Origin: DAOUJH01 sp965248955
GTDB lineage: Bacteria; Chloroflexota; Dehalococcoidia; Lucifugimonadales; QGNO01
Assembly (NCBI GenBank): GCA_965248955.1
Contig: OZ252212.1
Coordinates: 930,001 to 994,000 of the forward strand
Direction: 5' to 3'
Length of the DNA: 64,000 nt
Below the pieces are notes generated by a model. The model was not told the DNA's origin. It made no database searches and saw nothing but the letters and a program-made list of their open reading frames with translations. A program made the translations under genes and the position numbers. Of this stretch, positions 36,925 through 45,813 are shown in pieces (position 1 is the first letter of the stretch; each line of letters begins with the position of its first letter).

Positions 36925-37614
36925 CTATACGGACCACTCTTCCATCCTGTACGCGGCGTCCCAGAACATGTACTCGTACTTGCTGTTCGAGACAAAAATC
37001 TGTGCCAGATGCTCCCGCTGCTCCTCGCCGAGGCCCTGCGCAGTGCGATCCATGAACGAACGAAGCCACTCGGCCAGTTCGCCGAATTCGGGCGAGCTGT
37101 ACATCTCGATCCACCGGCAGTAGAGGGGATGATCCGCAGGCTTGCCCCGCGCCTCCAGGGCCTGCCCTATCTCCGCGTATCCCCAGGAGCATGGCAAGAG
37201 AGTAGCCGCAATCTCACCGATCGTGCCCGAGTGCGCATTGGAGAGCATGTGATTAGTGTACGCGAGGGTCGTGGGCGATAGTTGGGTTGCCAGGAGCTCA
37301 GATTCTGATATGCCAAAGTCCTGACAGAAGCTAACGTGTAGGGCCATCTCTGTGTTCAGCGTCTCGTGGAGCAGTCTCGCGAACCAGCCCATGTCGTCGA
37401 GAGAGTCTGCCTTGGCGGCGGCCATGGCAATAACGCGGCAGAAGTCGATCAGGAACAGGTAGTCCTGTCTCATATACCATTGGAATTTCTCCAGAGGAAG
37501 CGTACCATCTCCGAGCTCAACTACGAACGGGTGCCGATGCTCCATCTTCCAGATGCCCGAAGCGCGGTCTCTCAGAATGTCGCTGAACTTGGTCACTCGC
37601 AGATTGTTCCTCAT
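36925..37614 (-). CDS. tenA: TenA/thiaminase II-family protein
   Basis: 229 residues. Catalytic residues are recognisable: Asp51 in YMRQDYLFL, Cys142 in LLPCSWGYAEIG and the C-terminal Glu in SKYEYMFWDAAY. In TenA the cysteine attacks aminopyrimidine amine or thiamine, salvaging the pyrimidine for thiamine synthesis. I found no thiamine riboswitch-like sequence upstream and no other thi gene nearby. Confidence 0.92.
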   Translation of the reverse strand: MRNNLRVTKFSDILRDRASGIWKMEHRHPFVVELGDGTLPLEKFQWYMRQDYLFLIDFCRVIAMAAAKADSLDDMGWFARLLHETLNTEMALHVSFCQDFGISESELLATQLSPTTLAYTNHMLSNAHSGTIGEIAATLLPCSWGYAEIGQALEARGKPADHPLYCRWIEMYSSPEFGELAEWLRSFMDRTAQGLGEEQREHLAQIFVSNSKYEYMFWDAAYRMEEWSV

Positions 37615-37650
37615 CGGGGATTGCGGGGACGTCTAATTATTCACCGATTC

Positions 37651-37790
37651 TGCTCGCATTGCAACGGGCCCGCAGGTCATCAATGGCGAAACGTACATCG
37701 ATCCCTAGACCCCTACTCCATGCCGCCTCAGCTGCCCCCAGCGACATGGCACTACATCCACAGAACAAATATACTACTCCCAACTGAGGC
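37651..37790 (-). pseudogene. N-terminal fragment of a C5 cytosine methyltransferase
   Basis: A minus-strand frame reads LGVVYLFCGCSAMSLGAAEA and then DVRFAIDDLRARC. This matches motif I (DLFxGxGGxSLG) and the following acidic motif of DNA cytosine methyltransferases. It stops soon after, with no PCQ motif, so only about 45 codons remain. Confidence 0.5.
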
Positions 37791-37989
37791 CGAAGTTTCT
37801 CGAAAGGAGGACGTTCGGAGCGAAGCCAGGGATCTCTGTCTTGGGTTGTGCCTACATCTTTAGAGCTGGGCGGTAGGGCAGCGCTTCTAGTCATCTCGGG
37901 CTCTTCCTGTCTATGCTACTTCGGTCGAGCAAGCATATATGTTCGCGGAACGTGGGTGGACGCGATCCAGAGCATGTGACAGACTTACA

Positions 37990-38110
37990 GAGCCAAGCCC
38001 CGCCGAGCTGTGCGACGCCTTCTGTGCGGGACGGCGAGACTTCGAATTCTACCTGCCGATGGTGATGTCGGCCAACAGCGTACTCGACGTCGGCTGCGGG
38101 ACCTCAGAAA
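37990..38110 (+). pseudogene. SAM-dependent methyltransferase N-terminal fragment
   Basis: Reads CDAFCAGRRDFEFYLPMVM and then SVLDVGCGT, the first strand and glycine loop of class I methyltransferases, before the homology ends abruptly. It is joined directly to a DUF262 fragment in another frame. Confidence 0.5.
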
Positions 38111-38120
38111 AGAGGATATG

Positions 38121-38232
38121 GCCAAGCCTAATCCAGAATATCAGCGGGGAGTCGTATGGACATCCGATCAGCAGATGAAGCTGATTGATTCAGTGATGCG
38201 AGGATATCAGCTGCCGATCATATACATGCACT
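38121..38232 (+). pseudogene. DUF262/ParB-like N-terminal fragment
   Basis: Reads KPNPEYQRGVVWTSDQQMK and LIDSVMRGYQLPIIYMH, matching the start of DUF262 proteins (PxYQRxxVW). About 37 codons remain. It runs straight into a FAD-oxidase C-terminal fragment in the same frame. Confidence 0.55.
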
Positions 38233-38333
38233 GGGCCTTCAGCGAGCAGGACATGGCTGCGATGAAGCGGCTGCGGGCGGCCTTCTGCCCCGATGCAGGC
38301 TTCAACCCCGGCAATATTTTCCCTGACGAGGCT
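38232..38333 (+). pseudogene. C-terminal fragment of a GlcD-type FAD-linked oxidase
   Basis: Reads DMAAMKRLRAAFCPDAGFNP then GNIFPDE, the typical end of glycolate oxidase GlcD and relatives (NPGKIFP). The frame goes on to a stop at 38396. The N-terminal part of a similar gene lies 1.1 kb downstream at 39390. Confidence 0.5.
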
Positions 38334-38440
38334 CAGCCGCACCGGGAGTCGGAATTACATAAGCCCGTGCCCCAGGCCTCTGGGATGTATGTCTAGCGCC
38401 CGGATGGAACGGCAATTTCGGATTTCACCAGGAGAGAAAC

Positions 38441-39355
38441 ATGAGCAACTTTGAGAAATTGCAGGACCGCCTGGCAGCGGGGGAGACGATCTTGATGGAC
38501 GGGGGTATGGGCTCGGAGTTCGAGAGGCGGGGGCTGGCAAGCCCCACCACGTGGTCGGGCGGTCCGATGCTCACCTATCCCGAGTTGGTGAGGGATATTC
38601 ATCAGGAATACATAGAAGCGGGCGCCGAGATTATCATCACAAACACCTTTGGCACAGGGCGTGACATGCTGGAAGAGGGCGGCCTCGAGCACAAGGTAGC
38701 CGAGGCCAACAAGCTGGGAATCGAAGCGGCGGTACAGGCAAGGAGAAACGCCGGGACAGAGGACTCGGTGGTCATTGCGGCCTCCGTATCTACGATGGCT
38801 CCCAAGGAACACGCGGAAGTTCCGGTGCCCTATGAGAGAGCTCTAGAGACCTACCGGGAGCAGCTGGGAGAGCTGGCCAAAGGCGGCCCAGACGTGGCGG
38901 TGGGCGAGATGTTGGTCCGGATATCAGACGCGCTTGCGGTGATAGAAGCGGCAGCGGAGTTGGGTCTCCCGGTGTGGGTCGGGCTCTCCCTGATCCGGGA
39001 TGGAGACGGGCTTTACCTGGGCATCCAAGACAGGCATGGAAGCGAGACCCTTCAAGACGCCATGGACGCCATCAAGGACAAGGACATCGCATCGGTATTC
39101 ATAATGCACACGCCGGTGGACGACACGGGGCCCGGGCTGGAGATAGTCAAGAAGAATTGGGCGGGAACCTTCGGCGCCTACGCCCATTTCCCCGGCCACG
39201 GCGGCCCAACCCCCAAGGCAAATGCCCTGGACCCACAGCAGTACCTGGAATACGCCAAGGGGTGGAGTGAGCAGGGGGCGCGAATAATTGGAGGGTGCTG
39301 CGGCACGAGACCCGACCACATCCGGGCACTCAGGGAGTGGTTGTCCGGCTCTTAG
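38441..39355 (+). CDS. homocysteine S-methyltransferase family protein
   Basis: 304 residues. It opens with ILMDGGMGSEFERRG and has IIITNTFGTGRD and the zinc-type pair IIGGCCGTRPDHI near residue 287. The first zinc cysteine of the family (GxNC) is not visible: the matching strand reads SVFIMHTPVDD, where a His could take its place. It probably transfers a methyl group from a sulfonium or betaine donor to a thiol. AGGAGAG is well placed before the ATG. It is flanked on both sides by GlcD fragments. Confidence 0.85.
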   Translation: MSNFEKLQDRLAAGETILMDGGMGSEFERRGLASPTTWSGGPMLTYPELVRDIHQEYIEAGAEIIITNTFGTGRDMLEEGGLEHKVAEANKLGIEAAVQARRNAGTEDSVVIAASVSTMAPKEHAEVPVPYERALETYREQLGELAKGGPDVAVGEMLVRISDALAVIEAAAELGLPVWVGLSLIRDGDGLYLGIQDRHGSETLQDAMDAIKDKDIASVFIMHTPVDDTGPGLEIVKKNWAGTFGAYAHFPGHGGPTPKANALDPQQYLEYAKGWSEQGARIIGGCCGTRPDHIRALREWLSGS

Positions 39356-39389
39356 CCCGGAGTCCGCCAACCTTCCGTATAACATCATG

Positions 39390-39540
39390 GCCATCCCTCA
39401 CTCCCTGCAATGGGAGATCGGTCGGGTCCCTCGCAACCGTAAGATTACTCACGGGCCGGGCCTCAGTGGGTTTGCCGTCGACGGCATCGAACCCGGGGCC
39501 GCGGTCTTCCCAAACACCATCGAGGAAGTGAGCCTGCGAT
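39390..39540 (+). pseudogene. N-terminal fragment of a GlcD-type FAD-linked oxidase
   Basis: Reads KITHGPGLSGFAVDGIEPGA then AVFPNTIEEVSLRL, matching the start of the FAD_binding_4 domain (yAVDG, P-EEV). Homology ends after about 50 codons. No flavin-binding PRGGGT motif follows. Confidence 0.55.
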
Positions 39541-39747
39541 TATCCCACCCGGGCTTCCCAAGCTCGGGCCTGACCTCAAATGGGACCGGCGCAATGCCCT
39601 CAACGGGTATTGGTTCACGTGGATTCCTGCTGCGACCTGGCCACTCCTCGTTGCTACAATGGCATTGCAAGCTATAAAGTGGTTCTGTCTACCGTCAAAA
39701 TAGGCCCACCCAACTGGACAAAATCAAGAACCTTCATCCGTCAGGCA

Positions 39748-39795
39748 CAATCGACACAAAAAACTGCGGTACTCGTGGGCGGTCGATTTGGATGC
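39748..39795 (-). repeat. dispersed att-like repeat, copy B (both arms intact)
   Basis: On the minus strand it reads GCATCCAAATCGAC, then CGCCCACGAGTACCGCAG, a T-run and GTGTCGATTG. The arms AATCGAC and GTCGATT are exact inverted repeats. Flanks are unrelated to those of copies C and F. Confidence 0.8.
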
Positions 39796-39957
39796 AATCA
39801 GGTAATGTTAGGGGATCGACGAATGGTTGTGACACCTCGGCCCTAATCACCCGTTCGAGCCTTCTCCAGTGGGTTGGCCTGGGACGGCCTTCTCCGAGCA
39901 GGTGAGCCCCTGCTCAGAGAAGAGATCGAAAGCTGATCAGAGCGTCCTCATCCCCCA

Positions 39958-40170
39958 TCAGTGAGTAACCGTCATCGCGCCTCCAAGGGTCTCGCCACGA
40001 TGCTCCGGACGATAGTACGAATAGACCTGGGAGACGACCTCTTTGGCCCGGACCGGGTACTTGGCCCGCGCCTGGAACCCGAATGAGACCGTCTCGCCCG
40101 GCATCATGTCCTCGATGTAGAGGATCACCTTCCGACCCGCGATTTCGAATCGCTTGAGGCTCGCGGCCGT
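39958..40170 (-). pseudogene. C-terminal fragment of an alpha-2-macroglobulin-like protein
   Basis: Minus-strand frame with LKRFEIAGRKVILYIEDM, PGETVSFGFQARAKYPVRAK and SQVYSYYRPEHRGE before a stop. These match the receptor-binding (last) domain of alpha-2-macroglobulin family proteins. The upstream sequence is unrelated, so only about 65 codons survive. Confidence 0.6.
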
Positions 40171-40626
40171 CATCGACAGAGCGCGCACTATCGCCCCAGA
40201 CGCCCGCAGCTTCGCAGTTCGAGTGACAAGGGTTCGGTGACGGCACGGCTGGCAATTGCAATGTCGTATGCCAGACGAATCCCGCCAAGCCGGAAAGACC
40301 GATATGTGTGCTCCGGTCAGCAGGAAGGTTGTCAGGTAAGTCCGGTCACGATCTGTCCCGACACCACCCTCGCACACCTGTGAGGGAACGTTTTCTTGGC
40401 TCGAAACGTATTATCAAGTATGGGCTCGTTCGAAGGTGTCAAGAAGTCGCCGCAGTGGGTGCAGAGGAACATCGCGATGGGCTTCGTTGCTATCGGGGAA
40501 CTTTTCCCTGTTCCGGTGCGTCTTACTCGTTGCAGGCTCACATTTTGGGCGGGACAATAAATGACGCACCAGGACGAGGCCATCCAGAGGCATTGCGATT
40601 CCAGATAGAGGAAGACGGTTTACACG

Positions 40627-41604
40627 ATGAGGCTTCACAGCAGAGCTTTAGGATTGAGAGGGCGCTTGGGGGTTCTAAAGCTTGGCATCGCTGGAGGACT
40701 ACTGGTCCTCTTGATGGTAGTCACAGTCGGGTGCGACGACTCCCAGCCTGAGACGGCGAATCAACCCACCATTTCGTCACCTGGATCAACAGGTGATCCT
40801 GTGGGCAAGCCACCCCTCCCTGACCTCGACAAGCTCGTCATGTCCTCCGACATCTCCATCATCGGCCGGGTCAAGGTCGTATCCGAACTCCAGACAGTCT
40901 CCCGTCGCGACCGTCCCGTGGACCGGGTGACCTACTACGATGCCACCGTAGGGGTTGACCACATGCTGTTCGGTCGAGGACCCAACGAAGTCGATATCCG
41001 GGTTCCCGTCCGATATCTGACGGACGACGATCGGCATACTCCGGTACAGGCCCCGTCGCTGGAGGTGGGTGAGACGGTCCTGCTGTTCCTGACCCAGGAC
41101 GATTCCTCTTTCGACCTAAGGGGCAACAGCTTCGTGATCGCCGGGGGCGGCGAAGCATGGGGGAAGCTCTTCGTTAGGGACGGACGCGTGACGACGCTGG
41201 ATCCAGCAGTGGAGTCGAAGCCACTGGATGAGGTGACAGAGTGGGTCGACGCGTCCCGCCTCTCACTGGCCAAGCCCGGCCTACTGGCCGGAGAGACGTC
41301 CGGCCTCGATGGTGGAGACCGCGCAACCGTCCGTCTGCTCTACCTTGGCAGCAGCCTCCGGGAGGAGGACGGCGTCCCGGTGGACGAGTGGACGGTGGGA
41401 AACGGACCATGGGAGCGACGTGGTCTGCGACTCTCGGAAGGGACCTACCACCTGGTCGCCGAGGCCGAGGGCTACCTTCCTGCCGGCAGTCTGATGTTCC
41501 AGGTGCCCGCCGAGGGGATGGACTGGAGAGAGAGGAACCTGGGTATTGGCCTCTTCCGACCCAGAGATGCGGACGACAAGCCCCGCGCCACCGGTATAGG
41601 CTGA
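40627..41604 (+). CDS. lipoprotein of unknown function
   Basis: 325 residues. The signal peptide GGLLVLLMVVTVGC gives a lipobox at about residue 36, so it is anchored outside the membrane. Residues 70-200 look like an all-beta domain (VGETVLLFLTQ, NSFVIAGGGEAWGKLFV). The stop TGA at 41602 is in the same frame as the next long ORF, which continues VRGRIVGIPDGVDARVRIQ, so the two may once have been one gene of about 750 codons. I do not recognise the family. Base composition here is richer in G and C than in the first 30 kb. Confidence 0.7.
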   Translation: MRLHSRALGLRGRLGVLKLGIAGGLLVLLMVVTVGCDDSQPETANQPTISSPGSTGDPVGKPPLPDLDKLVMSSDISIIGRVKVVSELQTVSRRDRPVDRVTYYDATVGVDHMLFGRGPNEVDIRVPVRYLTDDDRHTPVQAPSLEVGETVLLFLTQDDSSFDLRGNSFVIAGGGEAWGKLFVRDGRVTTLDPAVESKPLDEVTEWVDASRLSLAKPGLLAGETSGLDGGDRATVRLLYLGSSLREEDGVPVDEWTVGNGPWERRGLRLSEGTYHLVAEAEGYLPAGSLMFQVPAEGMDWRERNLGIGLFRPRDADDKPRATGIG

Positions 41605-41709
41605 CGTCCTGAGCGGAGCGTCCGGGGACGGATCGTCGGCATACCGGATGGGGTTGATGCCCGAGTCCGGATCCAACGCCTGCCGCCGGCGCCAAACGAG
41701 GTTTATGCC

Positions 41710-42885
41710 ATGGGTCCAACTCTGCCGAAGGATACTCAGTTCTATTTCCCTCCCGAGCTCACCTGCCTGGAGGGGATAGGCCATCTGGAGCCTGAAGAAA
41801 CGGTGGCAGCGGTGGAGGTACATAACGGACGGTGGGGGTTGTCCGGCCACTCTCTGCAGGGTAACCGTTACCTCATCACCATTGAGGCGCCCGGTCTCCG
41901 TCTCGAGCCTGCGGGCTACGTGGCCGTGGTCTTCTCGAGCAAGACCCGCCATCGAGTGCGGGGCGTCGACTTCTATATTGGCGACGCGGAGGCGCCAGAC
42001 TGCGATACTAGCCCAGGGGTTGTGGAACCTGCCGCCCGCGAGGCGCTGAGGAACATGGCCAAGGACCCCATGGCCCGTATTGCGGAGCAAGTCCCCGGAT
42101 TTGGCGGGGCCTTTCGGGATTCGGACCAGAAGGTCGTGTACATCTACCTTCAGGATGCCTCCCTGAAAGAGGAGGCGGAGCGCGCTCTAGAGGAGGAGTT
42201 TGGCTCCGATTTCCTCGCGGGCCGCGAGGTCCAGGTCCTGAAGGGCGACTACAGCATGGACCACCTGAATGCTTGGTATAGGGCTCTGAGTGGTGCCATA
42301 TCTCAGGTCCCAGGCATCGTGTACACCGACCTGGACGAGGGGAAGAACCGCATCGAGATCGTCATGTACCCACGGCGCGGGGGGCGCGAGGAGATGGAGG
42401 CTGCCATAGCGACGGTGGACGTCCCAAGGGGAGCCATCCTCATCGAGGTCGGATGTGAGGGCAAATGGCCCCGTGACCTTGGGGAGCCTCCGGAGGAGGC
42501 GTTCCTCCAGGCCATCGAATACTCGCTGGAGGTGGTGTCCCAGGCCCCTTACGGAGAGACGGTGGAGATGAAGCTAACCTTGCGGAACGTCAGTGATGGG
42601 CCGGTGAGCTTTTATCTCGGGGGGTCGCCCGCCTATGACTTCGTGGTCTCGACGGCTGACGAAGAGTTGGTATGGCACTGGAAGTGCGCCAAGTTGACCC
42701 TCTTGATGCTGGGTATCAAGACCCTGGAACCTGGTGAAGAGTTGGGATTCGTTGGTGAGTGGGAACAGATAGACAACCGGGGGGAGCCCGTTCCCCCTGG
42801 CACATACCTGTTGCGTGCTGTGTTGAATTTGGAATCGCCGGAGAAGCTCGTAACCGAGGTCCAGAAGGTGGAGGTGGTCCAGTGA
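41710..42885 (+). CDS. hypothetical protein with C-terminal BsuPI-like domain
   Basis: 391 residues. The first 100 residues look like a carboxypeptidase-regulatory-type beta domain (NRYLITIEAPGLRLEPAGY). A middle region (IYLQDASLKEEAERAL) is helical and the last 110 residues match BsuPI-type inhibitors (MKLTLRNVSDGPVSFYLGG, YDFVVSTADEELVWHWK, PVPPGTYLLRAVL). It has no signal peptide of its own but shares the frame of the lipoprotein ORF ending 41604. GAGG lies eight bases before the ATG. It may be the C-terminal part of a gene split by one TGA. Confidence 0.65.
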   Translation: MGPTLPKDTQFYFPPELTCLEGIGHLEPEETVAAVEVHNGRWGLSGHSLQGNRYLITIEAPGLRLEPAGYVAVVFSSKTRHRVRGVDFYIGDAEAPDCDTSPGVVEPAAREALRNMAKDPMARIAEQVPGFGGAFRDSDQKVVYIYLQDASLKEEAERALEEEFGSDFLAGREVQVLKGDYSMDHLNAWYRALSGAISQVPGIVYTDLDEGKNRIEIVMYPRRGGREEMEAAIATVDVPRGAILIEVGCEGKWPRDLGEPPEEAFLQAIEYSLEVVSQAPYGETVEMKLTLRNVSDGPVSFYLGGSPAYDFVVSTADEELVWHWKCAKLTLLMLGIKTLEPGEELGFVGEWEQIDNRGEPVPPGTYLLRAVLNLESPEKLVTEVQKVEVVQ

Positions 42886-43070
42886 GATGCATCGTCCTCA
42901 TTGGGCCGCTGGCCATTCTCCTGTTCCTCGTGGCTGCCTGCTCCAATGGGACGCCATCGGCTCCTGATGCACCGCCGCCTTCGGAAGAGGCCACGCCAAC
43001 GGTCGCGCCGACCTCGACGGTCATCTCAGGTCCACCAGACTGGATTCGAACCGTGGCTTCGACTGGTTAG
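42882..43070 (+). CDS. short lipoprotein, probably truncated
   Basis: 62 residues from a GTG that overlaps the previous stop (GTGA). MRCIVLIGPLAILLFLVAAC is a good lipoprotein signal, followed by an Ala/Pro/Thr spacer and GPPDWIRTVASTG. The lack of any folded domain suggests the gene lost its body, perhaps by the frameshift and repeat insertion that follow at 43181. Confidence 0.5.
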   Translation: MRCIVLIGPLAILLFLVAACSNGTPSAPDAPPPSEEATPTVAPTSTVISGPPDWIRTVASTG

Positions 43071-43180
43071 GCGCGCCTGCCTTACCGCGGCCGGAGGCTG
43101 GCTCCCGTGGACTCTTAGTCAATGGTGCCGTCCGCCGGGGGGGTGCTTCCTACTACGTACTGGCGTCAGTCCCACCAACT

Positions 43181-43222
43181 ATGAGTAGCGCAGTTTTACG
43201 TGTCTTTTGTGTATTGTGAATG
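43181..43222 (+). repeat. dispersed repeat, partial copy C'
   Basis: GAGTAGCGCAGTTTT then CGTGTCTTTTGTGTATTG. It shares the right half with copy G (GTGTATTG then GAA and GTT), so the two form a sub-family. A further piece (GAGTTTTCGTTGCGATTA, near 43253) resembles the right half of copy A. Confidence 0.5.
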
Positions 43223-43348
43223 TTTTAAATGTGGTGCTGGCTTTACTGCAGAGTTTTCGTTGCGATTACTTCTTCGCTATGCAGACTCCCCCTTACATCA
43301 CAAACCGACTGGCTGGGAGATTCAGCTTCATTTCTACCCGAAATCTTC

Positions 43349-43390
43349 AGATCGACCGTCCAAGAGTAGCTCAGTTTATTGTGTCGATTG
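43349..43390 (+). repeat. dispersed att-like repeat, copy C
   Basis: AGATCGACCGTCCAAGAGTA, then GCTCAGTTTATTGTGTCGAT and TG. The arms ATCGAC/GTCGAT are intact. The bases after it (GAGAAATGGGGATGGTGTA) are the same as after copies F and F' and encode, on the minus strand, the end of a serine recombinase. Confidence 0.75.
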
Positions 43391-43430
43391 AGAAATGGGG
43401 ATGGTGTATCTTGGCCTCTTCATCCACTGG
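43384..43430 (-). pseudogene. serine recombinase C-terminal scrap
   Basis: On the minus strand GAAGAGGCC and then TACACCATCCCCATTTCTCA encode the YTIPISQSTQ ending seen in the longer recombinase tails at 54909 and 57260. About five bases are deleted in between. Confidence 0.45.
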
Positions 43431-43646
43431 TGAAAGTAGGCTTTTTCAGCCACCTGCTGATGGCCGTGTGATTGGCCAGCCTCTTATTCACATCATACGT
43501 GCTTGGCCCCGATTCTGGCGAGTGAGATAGGAACGCCAAACCGATAGGGAAGGGACCGACGTGTCGGCGACTCGATGGTCCCCTATGAGGGGGTGCTTCT
43601 ATAGTCTGCAATACGGTACGTGTAGGCACAAACCCCCGCCAGTATC

Positions 43647-45674
43647 TTGCACTCTCATCCTGCAGATAAGATGATAGTTCCGGCAGAACGTATGATATTT
43701 GCATCCGACATCAGCAAAGGCTACTCAACCAGGACACTGTTCAGTGGGCTCACATTGAGCTTATCCACTGGGGACCGTATTGCGCTGGTAGGCCCAAACG
43801 GCTCCGGGAAGACCACCCTCCTGGACGTTCTGGCAGGCGATATCGCCCCCGACACAGGGAAGGTATCCAAACAGCGAAACGTAACTATTGGCTATCTTAA
43901 GCAGGAACCCGGTCTTTTTGCCGGTAAGTCTCTGCTCCAGGAAGTATTGGACGCCGCCTCCGAAGTGAATGCACTGGTGGACGAGATTATCGCTGCACAG
44001 GAGGCTCTGTCAGCGGAATCCGACCCTGCCCAACAGGGCCATCTGATGGGTCGACTCAGCAGGCTTGACATGGCGTTGGAGGCCGCTGGCGGAGCGGATC
44101 GCGAGCACGAGGCCAAGGCGATCCTCTCAGGCCTCGGTTTCAAGCAGAGGGACTTTCTCCGGCCCATGAGCGAGTTCAGCGGTGGCTGGGTCATGCGGGC
44201 AAGCCTTGCCAGGATTCTGTTCAGGAAGCCCAACCTGTTGCTCCTTGACGAGCCAACTAACCACCTTGACCTTGATGCAAACCTGTGGTTTGAGAAGTAC
44301 CTGGCCTCCTTTCAGGGCGGTGTGCTAGTCACATCTCACGACCGCACTTTTCTGAACCAGACCGCAACCAGGGTTCTTGCCATTGAACCGGACGAGGTGG
44401 TGCTTCACAGGGGCAACTATGACGATTACCTGGTTGCACGCGAGCGCGCACTTCAGGTCAAGCAGGCTGCCTCCGCCAGGCAGGAGCGCGAGATCCAAAA
44501 GCAAATGCAATTCATAGATCGTTTTCGCTCTAAGGCTAGAAAAGCCAGCCAGGTGCAAAGCCGTTTGAAGCAACTTAAGAAGATGGAGATCATCAGGTTG
44601 CCAAGGGCCACCAAGAAGGTTCGCTACTCGTTCCCGAAACCCCCGCGCAGCGGTTCCGATGTCATATCGCTGATCAACGTAAGCAAGTCCTACGGAGATA
44701 ACGTGGTGTACCGTGGAATGAATCTCACGCTTTCACGCGGAGACCGTGTTGCGTTGGTAGGGCCGAACGGCGCCGGCAAGTCCACGCTACTGAAGATACT
44801 CGCAGGCGTCATTCCAATTGATAAGGGCGAAAGAAAGACCGGTCACAACGTGATCACGACCTATTACGCGCAGCACGTGCTTGAACTCCTCAACCCGAAC
44901 AATACAATCATTGAGGAGTTGCAACAGTCGGCGCCAATGGAATCGGAGCAGAATCTGCGCACTACTCTCGGTGGCTTCCTGTTCAGCGACGATGATGTAA
45001 ATAAGCCTATTGCCGTGCTGTCCGGCGGTGAAAAGGCCCGGGTGGCCTTGGCCAAACTGCTACTCCAGCCTAGCAACCTGCTCCTCATGGATGAACCTAC
45101 CAACCACCTTGATATCGCTTCCAGGGAGATCCTCTCGGACGCCCTCGGCGATTATCAGGGGACTATATGTTTCATAACCCACGATCGGACTTTAATAAGC
45201 CAGGTTGCAAACAAGATTGTAGAGATAGATGGCGGTCGACCGACTGTTTTCCCTGGGAGCTACGACAGTTATCTCTACCAAAAGCAAACTGAGACCAATA
45301 AGAGAGACACCAATTCAACGGCCAACGGCGGCCCCGCCGACGTTTTGGAACAAGCTCCGGCTACGAGCCGTAACGGCAATTCAGTCAGCCCCAAGGAACA
45401 GCAGCGCCGGTCGCTTAGCAAAGAGGCCCGCAAACTCGCGGTCCGGATAGAGAATATATACGTTTCCCTCACTGACTATGAGAACCGGATAGCAAAGTTG
45501 GAGACCATGTTCTCCAACCCAGGCCAGTTTAATGAGCCGGCTCAGATTGCTGCCTCAGGAGAGCAATATCGTGTGCTCAAAGAGGAGGCGGAATCGCTCT
45601 GGGAAGAGTGGGAGAGATTGTCGTTGGAAGCAGAAACCATCGGCGTCAAGCTGACAGAATTGAAAGCCGGCTAG
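43647..45674 (+). CDS. ABC-F family ATPase (Uup/EttA-like)
   Basis: 675 residues, two ATPase domains in one chain without membrane segments. The first has GPNGSGKTT, FSGGWVMRASLAR and LLLDEPTNHLD; the second has GPNGAGKST, LSGGEKARVALAK and LLLMDEPTNHLD. Between them is the basic linker with QMQFIDRFRSKARKASQVQS. A C-terminal coiled coil spans roughly residues 580-672. ABC-F proteins act on the ribosome. The start is ambiguous: the ATG at 43692 lies closest to the conserved sequence, and none has a strong ribosome binding site. Confidence 0.92.
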   Translation: MHSHPADKMIVPAERMIFASDISKGYSTRTLFSGLTLSLSTGDRIALVGPNGSGKTTLLDVLAGDIAPDTGKVSKQRNVTIGYLKQEPGLFAGKSLLQEVLDAASEVNALVDEIIAAQEALSAESDPAQQGHLMGRLSRLDMALEAAGGADREHEAKAILSGLGFKQRDFLRPMSEFSGGWVMRASLARILFRKPNLLLLDEPTNHLDLDANLWFEKYLASFQGGVLVTSHDRTFLNQTATRVLAIEPDEVVLHRGNYDDYLVARERALQVKQAASARQEREIQKQMQFIDRFRSKARKASQVQSRLKQLKKMEIIRLPRATKKVRYSFPKPPRSGSDVISLINVSKSYGDNVVYRGMNLTLSRGDRVALVGPNGAGKSTLLKILAGVIPIDKGERKTGHNVITTYYAQHVLELLNPNNTIIEELQQSAPMESEQNLRTTLGGFLFSDDDVNKPIAVLSGGEKARVALAKLLLQPSNLLLMDEPTNHLDIASREILSDALGDYQGTICFITHDRTLISQVANKIVEIDGGRPTVFPGSYDSYLYQKQTETNKRDTNSTANGGPADVLEQAPATSRNGNSVSPKEQQRRSLSKEARKLAVRIENIYVSLTDYENRIAKLETMFSNPGQFNEPAQIAASGEQYRVLKEEAESLWEEWERLSLEAETIGVKLTELKAG

Positions 45675-45813
45675 CCCCGTGCCGACGGTGTCGCTTAGCA
45701 GCCCTCAACAATCAAGTCAAGAGCGAGGCCAACATCGCCGCTGAACATGGCCTCTCGCCGGTCTTCTTTGCTATCTATGAGCTAATCGAAGGCCGCCTAG
45801 AGGAGGTGCCGCC

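Noticed and set aside
37615..37650. Thiamine riboswitch upstream of the TenA gene
   Set aside because: No THI-box-like conserved segments are seen before the TenA start.
41281..42090. Long minus-strand open frame of about 270 codons
   Set aside because: It lies antisense to two plausible plus-strand genes in GC-rich DNA, has no recognisable domain and looks like a shadow frame.
43030..43070. GGATTCGAACC motif resembling the 3' end of a tRNA on the minus strand
   Set aside because: No matching acceptor, D or anticodon arm can be built, and the bases fall inside a lipoprotein-type reading frame (PPDWIRTVAST).
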